A stretch of DNA of 64,000 nucleotides, taken from contig NC_058193.1 in the NCBI RefSeq assembly GCF_907165205.1, forward strand, positions 9,734,001-9,798,000, read 5' to 3'. The notes beneath the pieces are model-generated. The model was not told where the DNA came from, did no database searches, and saw nothing but the letters and a program-made list of their open reading frames with translations. The stretch's first letter is position 1, and every line of letters starts with the position of its first letter. Positions 21,582 through 32,386 of the stretch are shown here, in pieces. The position numbers and the translations under genes are program-made. The stretch comes from Coccinella septempunctata (lineage: Eukaryota; Arthropoda; Insecta; Coleoptera; Coccinellidae).

Positions 21582-21935
21582 CGTAGATAGAGGAAGGGGA
21601 AGATAACGTAAACAACAAGAAAAGTGTGTCCAACATCTCTATGTTTTTGTTGACATTTACTGTGCACCTACTCCATGTTTGTTTACGTTTACCCCAATAT
21701 TTGAATGTTTATTATCGTATTTGTGTTCGATTTAATAGTGTTTCGTGCGTTTTAAGACTTGAGTATCAAGAATTTCGGTGTTAACATGCCAGGAAATTGT
21801 GTAATTTGTGGAAAATATGCCGAAAAAGATAAATTCGGATTGGGGTAAACGTAAACAAAAACAAGTTGATGTTGGACACAGAAAGCTCTCCTTCGTAGCT
21901 GCGCAATGCGGTATCTTCTCTTTCCTCTATCTACG
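21582..21935 (+). mobile_element. Short P-like element (354 bp) with THAP start
   Basis: The ends are inverted (CGTAGATAGAGGAAGGGGAA and, read inwards from the right, CGTAGATAGAGGAAAGAGAA), flanked by an exact 8-bp duplication GGTTATGC (21574-21581 and 21936-21943). Subterminal inverted GTGTCCAACATC / GATGTTGGACAC copies are present. Inside, an ATG at 21786 opens MPGNCVICGKYAEKDKFG, the start of a C2CH THAP domain, then the frame is lost. An 8-bp duplication, paired subterminal repeats and a THAP start are P-superfamily hallmarks; this is an internally deleted, non-autonomous copy. Confidence 0.75.
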
Positions 21936-21944
21936 GGTTATGCT

Positions 21945-23666
21945 CAAAGATTATAGAGAAGGAAGATGGGAAACGAAGCGACTACACTTGCGTGAGCGCC
22001 GCCTGGTGGTTCCGTTGTGTATTAAAATACTAAGACTGGTTAAAATATTTATTCAAGGGCCATTTGGCATTTCATGGAGATATTTCAACATGGCCGTTTT
22101 GTTTACGTTTTGATTTTCGTACCGCTCTTTCAACTCGCTCGTTCTAGTCACCTTATTTCAATGTTATTTTTGTGTATATAGTGAAAACTTCAAAATCAAA
22201 GATTTTGCTCAAAATGTCGTATGGAAAATGTTGTATGGTGAAGAACTGTTGAAACTGCCGTTTGGGATTCTCCGAATATAAGTTTTTTGAATTTACCAAA
22301 GAAAATGGAATCGTAAGTATTGAAACTCGTACCATGTGACTCGGATGTTGATTGATTTTTATTTTCAGTGTTCTGAAGTGGATAGAATTTTCAGGGCGTC
22401 AAGACATTGACTTGAGTAAAAGCTACACCATGTGCAGTGAACATTCTACCAAAGATTATAGAGTTAGGTTCTATAATCTATAATCTTTGCATTTTACTTA
22501 AAGTCAATTTGAATCTTTTCATCCACGCAAGTTGCTGTATGCAGGAAGCATCCCATGCATGAAAGGGCCACCAAAGGAACCACAGACTATGGAGGGCGAG
22601 CAGTTTGAAACTGATACATCGAATACTGATGGTAAGTCTTCCTAGATATCTGCAATGCATAACTGAATTCATTACTCATTTATCATATATTGAATGCATA
22701 TCTTTTTTATATGCAGGAAGCATTCCGTTCATGGAGGGGTCACATTAAATGGAAAGCAAGCAGATTGAAAGTGTTACCACAAATACTTATGGTAAGTCAT
22801 CCTAGATATCTCTGACAAAAATAATTGAATGAAGTATTATCTTATATATGACAAAATTTATGCAATATATTGAATTAATTGTTTTATTATGAAAGTAGAT
22901 TACAAGAACTTCCCCTTTTTCAGATATTCTTTCGAGTGTACCTGAAAGAAGTTCCCACACTCTGTAGAGTACTTCCAAGTCTTTCCCCAGAAGTGATAGA
23001 AAGATCCGAAAACTGAAATTAACAATCAACTCCTTGGAATGCAAAATATATGGTACCTATTTTGTACATTGTACAAATTCAACAAATTCTATTGCCTCAA
23101 AAAAATTTATTGCATGGAAAAAAGAACTTTGATATATAATATTCAATATGTACTTTTGTATCCTTTATTCCAAGCTGTATTATTTGTATACAGGTGTTTT
23201 CAAAGGTGAGAATTTCGACACAATTATTCTCACCAGTTGTACATGTCAAAAAAAACCTCACCTTTAAATATACCCTGTGAAATCTTCAATTCTGTCATAT
23301 TTTTTTTATAAATTTCGAATAAAAATATACCAAATCTAACAGAGTATTTCATTAATATTAATTGATTCAAAACAATGTTTACATAAAAAAAACATCCTGA
23401 TCACGAAACAAACCCCTGTTACTGTTTTGTCGCTCAGGATGTTTTTTTCTGGTCTCGACTAAGTCGATATTCGAATCCAATACAAGGAATAAAATTCGAA
23501 TTTCGCGCCCTTAAATTACAAAGCAGACAACTGTAATTTACTGTTTGGCATTACGATTTCAGCGCCATCTAATTTCTCAGTATGTGAAACACAGGCCCAA
23601 AGTGTAGTCGGTTTTTAGTACTAGATTAGTAGGGTCGTTTCCCATCTTCCTACTCTATAATCTTTG
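21945..23666 (+). mobile_element. P-like element (1722 bp) with 32-bp TIRs and 11-bp subterminal repeats
   Basis: It begins CAAAGATTATAGAGAAGGAA and ends in the inverted copy; 31 of 32 terminal bases match. The flanking duplication is GTTATGCT (21937-21944 and 23667-23674). Just inside, CGACTACACTT occurs at both ends in inverse orientation. This is an 11-bp subterminal inverted repeat, as in Drosophila P. The interior holds THAP-domain exons but no transposase catalytic region. A hairpin (AACATCCTGA / TCAGGATGTT) lies at 23389-23446. The right end is 150 bp from the ABCF3 ATG. Confidence 0.8.
22214..22632 (+). pseudogene. THAP-domain exons of the P-like element
   Basis: Exon 22214-22312 (MSYGKCCMVKNC, stop, then LGFSEYKFFEFTKENGI) and exon 2 from 22369 (VLKWIEFSGRQDIDLSKSYT, MCSEHSTKDYRV) form a C2CH zinc finger of THAP type, with the conserved W and CSEH. 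A third block (RKLLYAGSIPCMKGPPKEP) follows the domain. That block is partly duplicated at 22711-22797 with the same donor GTAAGTC. An in-frame stop and a frameshift at the exon junction show decay. Confidence 0.7.
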
Positions 23667-23815
23667 GTTATGCTATTTTGTGTTTTTGGCATAGAGAAAG
23701 GGTTTTTGGCTCTGGTTTTTGGTACGAGAAGATCCTGAAATTTAGATTTGCCTTGCTTTGTGAACATCTCATATTAATGTTACTTATTATTGAATATCCA
23801 ATTTTCTACTGAAAA

Positions 23816-24273
23816 ATGTCTAGCTGTAGAGAATATATAAAATCCACCTTCCCACTCATAGACGATGATCTCAAACAATATGTAGAAGGTGAGAATATTA
23901 AAATCTTTTCAGTTCTGTTTAACATTTCGATTTATAGATGTATTAGTGAATGGCGTAGACGATTTTGAAAGTAGTGATGAAGTTTTTGATGCGATAGGGG
24001 AAGTGTTGCAAGAAATATCTAGGGATAAAACCGAGTCTGATATAAGGTGAGATGTTTTATCGTTCCTTGTGTTCAATTCAATATTTTTATGATTACAGAA
24101 ACATCTGTGACAATCTGCTGAACATGTTGAAACCTGGACATACAATTGAAACGACCCAGACTGTTGCTCGAATTTTGAATACTCCTGTTCATCTAGCTTC
24201 CATGGCTGCAAGTTTAGAAAATAATGTGGAAGAAGTTAAGAGCATATGGTTGATGCAAAGAGATGAATCCCTG
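23816..24273 (+). CDS. ABCF3: ABCF3, exons 1-3 (ABC-F family ATPase, N-terminus)
   Basis: Exons are 23816-23888 (ATG at 23816), 23938-24046 and 24099-24273, all with GT-AG borders and continuous phase (357 bases, 119 codons). The protein starts MSSCREYIKSTFPLIDDDLK and contains DDFESSDEVFDAIGEVLQEI and NTPVHLASMAASLENNVEEV, matching the N-terminal region of metazoan ABCF3/GCN20-type proteins that precedes the two ABC domains. ABC-F proteins are soluble, ribosome-associated ATPases. Exon 3 ends in phase 0; the matching exon 4 (LEKAQAKLQEKQEKR) lies 25.6 kb away. The promoter must sit in the ~150 bp between the P-like element and the ATG, or overlap that element. Frame and splice sites are intact, so this is probably the functional gene. 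Confidence 0.88.
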
Positions 24274-24479
24274 GTGAGATATAAATAAATAACCTGTACT
24301 TTATTCTCACAATGGCCATCGATCAAAGTCCTTCATCCATTATCGATAAAGATATAATTTTCAGTCATTTATAATGAGTAGATAACCAGTAAGTAGTAGA
24401 TATTATGAGACACACAAAAAAACATACATATGCATATATCACAATTTTTGAAATATGGTATTTAGTGGAAATTTTCTTC

Positions 24480-25110
24480 TAGGCCTTCTGTTCTGGTCTC
24501 TATTCACACAAAACTCTCCCAGAATTTCTTTGTTGTGGGTTTGCTGTGCAAATTTTTTGGAGTGTTCTCCCATTCGAAGATTGATGGGTGTAATACCTGT
24601 TATTTCATAGTCAAGAGTGTTGGGGGATTATGAAGTGGGTTTCTTGGGTGCCTCATTCTGCTGTTTAGAGGATCTTTGTTGTGGTTTTATTCGCCAAGAA
24701 ATATAATGGGTGGCAATACTCCAAAAGTGGACGACATATTGTTTTGTATATATGTGCTGCAGTTCTTTCATTAATTCCTGAGTTTTTGTATGTTGATTTC
24801 CTGAAGTGCCTGCTCCTGCCGATACATTTTCTCTTCATGATGTTCGCGTGTTTTCTGAAGTTAGTTTTTTATCTATTTTTACAGCAAGATATTTAACACT
24901 GTTTTTACACTATATAAATGTGTTTCCCACAATCATTTTAGGATGTTCTGTTTTATCCGAAGATGAACTGAGGTTTGGCTGGGTTTAGTTGCAATCTCCA
25001 TGCATTGAACCAAGATATCCTTCTGTCCTGGAACCACTGGATGTTTTGTACCGTTTTTGCAAGGGTGTTATTATGACTGATAAGGGCTGCGTCATCGGCG
25101 AATTGTGAGA
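24480..25110 (-). pseudogene. Jockey-like LINE reverse transcriptase fragment
   Basis: Read on the minus strand from 25110: SQFADDAALISHNNTLAKTV (FADD catalytic motif), WFNAWRLQLNPAKPQFIFG, then across stops RTAAHIYKTICRPLLEYCHP, the end of the RT connection region. Many stops. The 5' part was cut at 25114 by the foldback element. Confidence 0.7.
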
Positions 25111-26096
25111 TATACAGGGTGTCCAGTATACTATTCTAGCAGTACATGCTCATACCAGAGATAGAGTTGGACTAGCTGGTTACTGATTGACTATAAAAAA
25201 TTAATTTCTGGATTTCCCTAGAAAGCTACAGGGTGATTTTCCAACTTCATGGACATAATAATAATAATAATCTATTCGTCCTTTGAGATATCACAAAGAT
25301 ACATAGGATATGTCAACAAACAATAATTATATAGAAAATTAATTGTACCCAAATATAACAGTCATACTTAGACCATCATAAAATCCAAACTTATTGATGG
25401 ATATTATTGAAACTTGGGAGGTTATTGACACATGCTAAGGTCAAGTCAGAAAGAGGCTCGACTACACTTTAGCGGAAGTCGATTTTTTGTACAGGACGAG
25501 TCCTATCTTATGTATTTTGACGAGTTCAATTAAAGTTGTTTCAACGTTAGGAAACCATTGGTTCAAAAGTTACGCCATTTTGAAGTTCCAATGTTAAGTG
25601 TATTCTATTTGCTGCTTTGACTTCAGGAGGAGTCCTATCTTATAAAATTTGACGAGGCGAGTTCAATAAATGTGGCATCAACATTAGGAAACCATTTGTT
25701 CAAAAGTAACGCCACCTTGAAGTTTCAATCTTAAGAGTATTCTGGGTAATGTTCATTATACTCTAATTTTATGTTTGTCACTATGCATAGAATGAAAAAT
25801 ATTAGATGACAGAATTATTTTTCAGGGAAATTAACGTCAGATTTCTTTGGCACCGTCATATTCACACGATGGAAGATTTAAATGAAATTAGATACTTTTA
25901 TTCATTTTAATTCAATTCTTCATTCTCATAATTGTTTGTTTATTTTAGGTTAGTTTGGGTTAGGTTACGTTAGGCTAGCATAGGTTAGCCACAAGGGCGG
26001 TCCTACAGGGGGGTAAAGGGGGTAAATACCCCCCCCAGAGCCCATAACGAATTCGAGTTTTTGAATTTTTCATATGAAAAAACTAAGAAAAAACAA

Positions 26097-26340
26097 TATT
26101 ATAATGAAATGAAAAGGAGAGATTCCTTGTACAATTTTAAGAAAAAAAAATATGGGACTGTAAATGCTACCTAGAGATACCTACAGTCTTAATTTGAAAT
26201 TTCAATTGTTCTATCAGTTACAACCCCCCCCAGAAAATCAGTCTAGGACAGCCCTTGGTTACCCATGATATGTAACAGCAAAAAACCAATTATTTTATTA
26301 CGATTTGGTAAAGTTGTCGTTTTTTTAGGGTTAAGTCACG
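26097..26340 (+). repeat. Direct repeat copy A (partner at 27376-27633)
   Basis: Both copies run from ATTATAATGAAATGAAAAGG through ATATGGGACTGTAAATGCTA and a run of C (TTACAACCCCCCCCAG) to TTGTCGTTTTTTTAGGGTTA. The partner has 23 extra bases after CCTACAG. The Ginger-like element and the 58-bp array lie between them. Confidence 0.8.
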
Positions 26341-26414
26341 TAAATATGCTTAGGTGTCCCTTAAAATTTAGAGATTGTTGGTGAGAACGAGCATTAGTAT
26401 TGCAGGTATGTATA

Positions 26415-27209
26415 TGTTATGGGCAATGTAAATAATTGGGCATTGTTTATAATGCCCGGGCAATTTAAAAAGTGCCCAAAAGGATATGACAAAATGATAA
26501 ATTATGTTGCAAATATCACATTGCCCGGTTATTATGTATAATGCTAAAAATCAGGTGGGCAATTTGAAAATTATATATTATTCATACTTCTTATAAAAAA
26601 TAACAAATTTTTGCATACCTGACTGACAAAGTAACAAATAAAATTTCACATGCTGACAAACAAACCGGTGGGATGAAATAAGTACAAACAAAACGTAAGT
26701 CCAAATAAAACTAAAGTATTAGATATGTACGTACTTTCAAATTTATATTCACACAAAATGTCAATACGTAGCAATACAGGCCAATACAGGCTCTATTCAT
26801 TAGAGCAGCTTCCACTTTGGTGACATTTCGAGTTACATAGCTTTTTTTCTTTACGGCACTTGCGCTCGTCGGATTTACAGTTATCTTTACAGCCACATCG
26901 ACTATAGCCTGTCTTGGATGACAATCTTGCATATTCTCTTAGTTAAATCTCTATCTGTGGAATATCTTCGCCATTCTTTTCACATAGGTTGTCCCAAAGA
27001 TTATAGAGAATATAATATTTGAGGTTGTCCCTTTGGTGTCAATTAATCGAAGTGCCCAAAGAAAAATAGCGGTATTTATAATGACCGGACAATGTGAGAA
27101 ATTATTGTAAAGTAATTCAAATTTATCAAATTGCCCGATTTAAATGGTCATTATTCATAATAACCAAGCATTATGAATACTGACCTAAATAATTACATTG
27201 CCCGTAACA
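26415..27209 (-). mobile_element. Ginger-like DNA transposon, internally deleted (795 bp)
   Basis: Ends TGTTATGGGCAATGTAA and (inverted) TGTTACGGGCAATGTAA, with a 4-bp duplication TATA (26411-26414 and 27210-27213). TGT...ACA ends with a 4-bp duplication fit the Ginger group of integrase-type DNA transposons. Extra GGGCAAT copies repeat inside both ends. The only coding remnant is a cysteine-rich tail on the minus strand. Confidence 0.55.
26796..26935 (-). pseudogene. Cysteine-rich integrase-tail remnant
   Basis: The minus frame reads YARLSSKTGYSRCGCKDNCK, SDERKCRKEKKLCNSKCHQS, GSCSNE, stop. The C-x-C..C..C-x-C spacing matches the C-terminal cysteine-rich module seen in KRBA2/SCAND3-like, integrase-derived proteins. 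No catalytic core remains in this copy. Confidence 0.5.
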
Positions 27210-27216
27210 TATATAT

Positions 27217-27377
27217 TATACCGACGTTGTACCGATCAATTGGAACAGCGTATTCCGAGCATTGTCTAGACGTTAAGCCGACGTGGTGCCGATCAATTGT
27301 AAAAGCATTCTTCCAATATTTTGTAGAAGCTGAACCGACGTCGTAACTATTAATTTGAGGAGCGTATTTGAAGCATA
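27217..27377 (+). repeat. Second copy of the 58-bp tandem block
   Basis: Almost identical to 20281-20446 (three CCGACGT... units), same orientation. It starts right at the Ginger-like element's right flank and ends where direct repeat copy B begins. Confidence 0.75.
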
Positions 27378-27633
27378 TTATAATGAAATGAAAAGGAGAG
27401 ATTCCTTGTACAATTTTAAGAAAAAAAAATATGGGACTGTAAATGCTACCTAGAGATACCTACAGGCTGTGATTTGAAGTCTTAATTTGAAATTTCAATT
27501 GTTCCATCAGTTACAACCCCCCCCCCCCAGAAAATCAGTCTAGGACCGCCCTTGGTTACCCATGATATGTAACAGCAAAAAACCAATTATTTTATTACGA
27601 TTTGGTAAAGTTGTCGTTTTTTTAGGGTTAAGT
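27376..27633 (+). repeat. Direct repeat copy B (partner at 26097-26340)
   Basis: Same sequence as copy A with a short insertion and a longer C run (nine C). No coding content. Confidence 0.8.
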
Positions 27634-27648
27634 TTATAGCAATTTATA

Positions 27649-27914
27649 GGGAACTCTAACGATTTGTCAAAATCAGTTAAGCGTTCGTTGTCGTGGGGCA
27701 CACAAGCCTTTCCCTCCATTGAATCGCATGCTGTTTTAGTGTTGAGTATTGTGTTTTGTGCATGTTTTTGGAAAAAAATGTTCTTCCTGACGTTAGATTA
27801 GAGTGATTAGACTATAACTTTCTCAGAAATGCCTCTTTACAGTGATAATAGAAAGCTTTGTGTGCCCCACGCCAACGAACGGTCAGCTGATTTTGACAAA
27901 TCGTTAGAGTACCC
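27649..27914. mobile_element. MITE, 266 bp, with TATA duplication
   Basis: Long inverted ends (about 60 bp) begin GGGAACTCTAACGATTTGTC on the left and, inverted, GGGTACTCTAACGATTTGTC on the right. Both continue with AAAATCAG and reach GTGGGGCACAC. TATA flanks both sides (27645-27648 and 27915-27918). Confidence 0.8.
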
Positions 27915-27918
27915 TATA

Positions 27919-28640
27919 CGAGTGCGGAGGCTCGTGTCGTAAATTGCATTTTGAAACCACCATTCTTAAGCTATCACTTCTTAGCGTCATAGATTGTATA
28001 TTTATATAGTTATATTTATTAGAAAACATTATACAGTAAACGTTCATCATCAAATGATCGGCATTTCAATCTCAATTCTCGGATAATTTACTAGGTACTT
28101 TAGAACTCTTATACACGGTAAAGTTGAGGAACAAACCTAATGAATAGGGAAAGCACGATAAAAACAGTATGTATTACGATTGTGCTATAGAGTCAAGTCC
28201 TGATATTTCACATGAAAATTCAACTTGCATGAACTATATCAACCAATATGATTTTTTTTCGTTCCAAATCTGTCCAAAAAATAAATATATGTCAATGGAT
28301 AACATGAATTCGAGTTAGTCTCTGTCACTTTGATACATGCCAAAACTTATTCAGAAGTTTGTACACAATTTGGAATGAAAAGAGCAAATTCAATTCAATT
28401 AAAAAGAATTCATGATTATTTTCGTTCATGAAAAAGTGAAAAGAATTGTACTGTAGTGTTGTATCGAAAAAGTAACGTGAATGCAGTGATAGGAATTGGT
28501 TGATCATTGAGCTTCGGATTCGTCGTCTACTAAGTGAGTGAAGAATTTTCAACCGTATGACCAGTTGTGAAATATTATAGACCATAATTAAAAGGCACCA
28601 AATAACTGAATTTTAAGTTTTTAAATTCATTCGATGCGGT
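27919..28640. other. No gene seen
   Basis: Unique AT-rich sequence inside the foldback element between the MITE and the right arm. Short minus frames here show no recognisable domain. Confidence 0.35.
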
Positions 28641-29019
28641 TCACATTATTTTGTCAAATGTCATTCAGGTCAGACTTAACATTGAACCTTCAAAGTGGCG
28701 TAACTTTTGAGCCACTGGTTTCCTAAAGTTGAAACCGCTTTTTTTGAACTCAGTTCGTCGAAATATACACAATTAAATCAAAAAATTACAGAAAATCGAC
28801 TTCCGCTAAAGTGTAGGCGGACCAATTTTTTACCATGAAGAGAACTGAAATCTCATGTTTGAATATAAAATGCGAAAGTATTAGTAGAAAATTTATATAA
28901 AAGTTCAAAGCTTTAATAAGTTCTTCAATAACGAAACAATAACAAATGAAAAAAACTAAAATACAGTAAAGAGTACCTAATGAAAATAAAAATAGGAACG
29001 AATGAACTGCTGAGTCACC

Positions 29020-29240
29020 GTTATTTCAAAAGAGGTTCGAAATGAAAACCATTAGCTTGTATACATTTCTTTTCATTTCAAATTGGATACATCCTCTTAA
29101 AATATCGCAACAGTTGATTATTCTGTTCATCAACTGTATACACTATACATACCACCAATTTTTTCTTCAAAATACCTTCATTTACTCCCTCAAGTTGAAA
29201 TCCGCGTCTGGGGTGGCCACCCAGTATATCAACAAATTAT
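29020..29240 (-). pseudogene. Mariner-type transposase C-terminus, decayed
   Basis: On the minus strand a WPP.. motif (TGGCCACCCCAGACGCGGAT) followed by DFNL-like sequence and, about 60 codons on, CIQANGFHFEPLL resemble the end of DDE_3 transposases (WPPRSPDL..., ...NGGHFEHLL). Frames are broken. It supports a Tc1/mariner origin for the surrounding foldback element. Confidence 0.4.
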
Positions 29241-29763
29241 TATAGTCTTTCTTCACCTTTAGTGACTTTTAAGAAAATTTTCGACCTGCACAAGATGACT
29301 AAGTTCTGTTCAGGTAAATAAATTGCAATTTTCGAACTTTATCCAGATTATAAAATTCATAAAAAAATAATTGTTGATGTGACAACTTTGAGCGATACCA
29401 AAAATTGAAGCATAATTTAGCTTCTTTCTAAAAAGCGAATCAATTATTTGTAATTCGAAATACAAAGTGTTTTTTTTACCCGGAACACTTTAAATGAAGA
29501 TTAATTAGTCCGGCCCTGGAATAATGGAATAATTGATATCTTTCTAACTCAACCTTAGCATGTGTCAATAACCTCCTAAGTTTCAATAATATCCGTCAAT
29601 AAGTTTGGATTTTATGATGGTCTAAGTATTTCGATGAAGTTGGAAAATCACCCTGTAGCTTTCTAGGGAAATCCAGAAATTAATTTTTTGTAGTCAATCC
29701 GTACTCAGCTAGTCCAACTCTATCTCTGGTATGAGTATGTACAGTTACTCCCCGGACACCCTG

Positions 29764-31553
29764 TATATGTTTGAAATAAATTTAATTACCCCATGGTTTT
29801 AATGAAACCAATTTCCCATTATCACCATTTTTTCTACTTGAACTGGATTTCAATCTACTTAGGGTGAGTTCTAACTGAGTTGGTTAAACTCTGGTTTTCG
29901 TTGACCGCTGGTTATCGTTCATTGGGTTGTTGTATGACAGAACTTTCGAAGGTTACCAAATGGTTAACTGTCGAATTGTTTACCATCCGATTTTGGAGGT
30001 TTAACCAAGGTTTAGGCCTGGGTGCACAAAATTCATGTATATAAAATCAGAGAGTATGGTATAAAATACCCTAAATTAAGAAATATCCATCATATGATGA
30101 ATGTCATATATCATAAATGAATAGGGAAAAGTGTAAATGAATAACACAAAAGGGAGAATCTGCGTGAATTTAACTCAACGGACGATAAAGATTTTTTAGA
30201 ACTCCTTGAATTGGAAATATATCCAAGGGCAAAACATAATTTTCGAATTGCTCAATATTTATTAATCAATATAAAAGGGTTCACATTGTTCACAAAATAA
30301 ATAATAATTGTTGCTATACCATGAATGAAAATTATTATAATTAAACTAATCAGTAACGAATTATTGAGTTTGACGGATTTCCGATTATCTGGACGTCCCC
30401 GAAATGAAAATCACGGAATATTTCAAGCCAAAATGAAATCGATTACATAAATGTATTATGTAAATATTCAAAAAGAATCTAGTCCATTTTTTATTTATTT
30501 TTAATGAATATTTATTTATATTGCTGAGTATGCCGAGTGTTATTTTTGTTTTTCTCAATAAATATATAAATTAATATATATGAATTTTTGCAATAATATG
30601 AATGTAAGAAATGAAAACGCTAAGTTGTATCGTGGGTGAAAGCTTTATTCACAAAGTAAGATGGTGGACGGTTATCTCGCACGTGGCGGTGCTCTACAAA
30701 GCATCAGGTAAAAAGCGTACCACTCGGCAGGAAGTTCGAGCAGAGGCAACCTTGTCTCTGAGTTCGAGTAATTGTGTCTTAGACCTATGCATAGAGAAAG
30801 CAGGTTACATTGGAGCGCAGGGTGCACAGAGCATGGGTTCTATATTCTTATTCTTCCTTTGACATTCATCATCGGACATTATCATTATATTATAAAGGGT
30901 GTCAAAATTAACATTTGCTAACACGGCCATACTGACCATTGAAACGTCCTCGTTTCACTCATCTTAATAACAAACAACATTGTTAAAGAGAACTTGTAAA
31001 TATAAAACAGTTGAATCTTGTGTACATGGCTCTGTTTGCCATGCGCTGGCTCGCGCTGCGGCATTATTATAGGTGGAAAAAAGAACTAAGCGAGAAAAAA
31101 ACCACCACCGCTTACATGCTCACGAGTTGAATGTAAATTAGAACTGAATAGCCAAGAATTAAAGAAAATCAAACCTTGCTAACCAAAAGAAACTCTTATC
31201 AGACTATAGCATTGCTCAGAGGTATACCACGCAGGACTTCGCCTAAGTCACGGGCATGCGTGTCAATACTACGGTTCAGATAAAATAAGAGCTAAACTGA
31301 AAACAATAAACTGTAACAACTGTTACACCAAAAAAACAAAAATAAGCGAACCTCCCTGGTCATCGCAATAACATTAAAACCATTCAAAGAAGCTAATATC
31401 TCAAGGCTATCAAGTTATGAGCATATTAATTCAACCTAAATCGTATAAAACAGTATTAGCTTTCGTAGTGCAATGATAGTCAGCTATAGATACAAACATT
31501 AAACAGTTAACATTTTCACAGTTCTTGTTAGATACCCTGTCACATTGAAAATT
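29764..31553. other. Mostly unclassified; possible Gypsy LTR remains (minus)
   Basis: 29860-30020 contains AACTGAGTTGGTTAAAC and GGAGGTTTAACCAAGG, resembling the inverted ends of the Harbinger at 47.8 kb. 30600-31550 lies just downstream (minus strand) of the Gypsy integrase tail and should include its 3' LTR. A TGTGACAGGG start at about 31545 (minus) is possible, but no second LTR was found to confirm it. Confidence 0.3.
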
Positions 31554-31865
31554 TCACAATTCACAAGAATCTTCAGGCCAAATTCTTAATTGTTCCTGGC
31601 CTGCCGTGGTCGTTCTATTCTGGCCGCTTGTCCTTTTCAGTACATATCGATCATTCGGTAAGACAGCCTTGATTTCAAAAGGGCCAATAAATTTTGGCTT
31701 CAACTTTCCTCCATTAGATAGTTGTGTCACTTCCATTACAACTTTTTGGTTAACTTCAAACGGGTGACCAGGTTTTCGGGTTTCATCGAATTTCTTCTTT
31801 GTATGCTTGGTTGCAACATTGAGCTTCTCCTTGAGGGCTCCTTTATTGACTTCTATTGGCTCTTG
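31554..31865 (-). pseudogene. Gypsy integrase C-terminal tail
   Basis: The minus frame reads KKKFDETRKPGHPFEVNQKV, VMEVTQLSNGGKLKPKFIGP, FEIKAVLPNDRYVLKR and ends WPEDSCEL. This is the GPY/F-type C-terminal module of Ty3/Gypsy integrase. Upstream, the same open frame changes without a break into LINE reverse transcriptase at about 31866, so the Gypsy portion is truncated at a junction with a LINE. Confidence 0.75.
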
Positions 31866-32383
31866 CAGCTGTCGCAGTGTGAAAATTAGGTCCAGCGTAC
31901 CTTGATTTGGTCGAAAGTCGCACTGGGATTCAGGTAAAAGCTTGTCTAAGAGTGGAATCAGACGATAAGCCATAATCTTCGAGAGAATTTTGCCAGCCAC
32001 GCTAAGCAACGATATGCCCCTGTAATTGTTGCAATTTGACGTATCGCCTTTGTTCTTATAGAGGTTGATAACTAAAACGTCTCTGAAGTCTTGTGGCACA
32101 TCTCCTTGTTCCCAGACCTTGCGGAATAGTGATAGGAGACTATTGACAATGTCTTCATCCAAGGCTTTGAATATCTCAGCTGGAAAGCCGTCTAGACCAG
32201 GTGACTTATCATTTTTCATATTGTTAATCGCACTTATGATTTCCGACATTGAGATTTCGTCATCAAGCGATGTCATCGGATTATACGCGGGGAGCTGGTC
32301 TAAAATGGATAAATCCGAGTCGTTATTTTGATTCAAGACCTGTGAGTAATGCTCTTTCCTTCTTTCGAGGATTTTTCTATCAG
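31866..32383 (-). pseudogene. LINE reverse transcriptase N-terminal half
   Basis: The minus frame from LTDRKILERRKEHYSQVLNQ runs through ISAINNMKNDKSPGLDGFPA, LVINLYKNKGDTSNCNNYRG, ISLLSVAGKILSKIM and PESQCDFRPNQGTLDLIFTL. These are RT motifs 0-2a of a non-LTR element. It stops before the catalytic YADD, where Gypsy sequence begins. Upstream parts of the same LINE lie at 33061-33100 and 33780-34460, separated by insertions. Confidence 0.8.
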
Positions 32384-32386
32384 TTA

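Larger units (their letters stand above)
25115..29763. mobile_element. Large foldback DNA transposon (4.65 kb) with TA duplication
   Basis: It starts CAGGGTGTCCAGTATACTAT after TA and ends GGGGAGTAACTG-type sequence inverted to GGACACCCTG before TA. The arms match in pieces: 25115-25246 with 29632-29763, 25375-25440 with 29545-29620, and 25470-25740 with 28670-28825, each arm carrying its own later insertions. A decayed mariner-type transposase end lies in the right part (29020-29240). The centre holds a Ginger-like element, a MITE and duplicated segments. Confidence 0.65.

Noticed and set aside
28325..28585. 86-codon minus-strand frame
   Set aside because: AT-rich composition, no motif, no splice context; probably chance.
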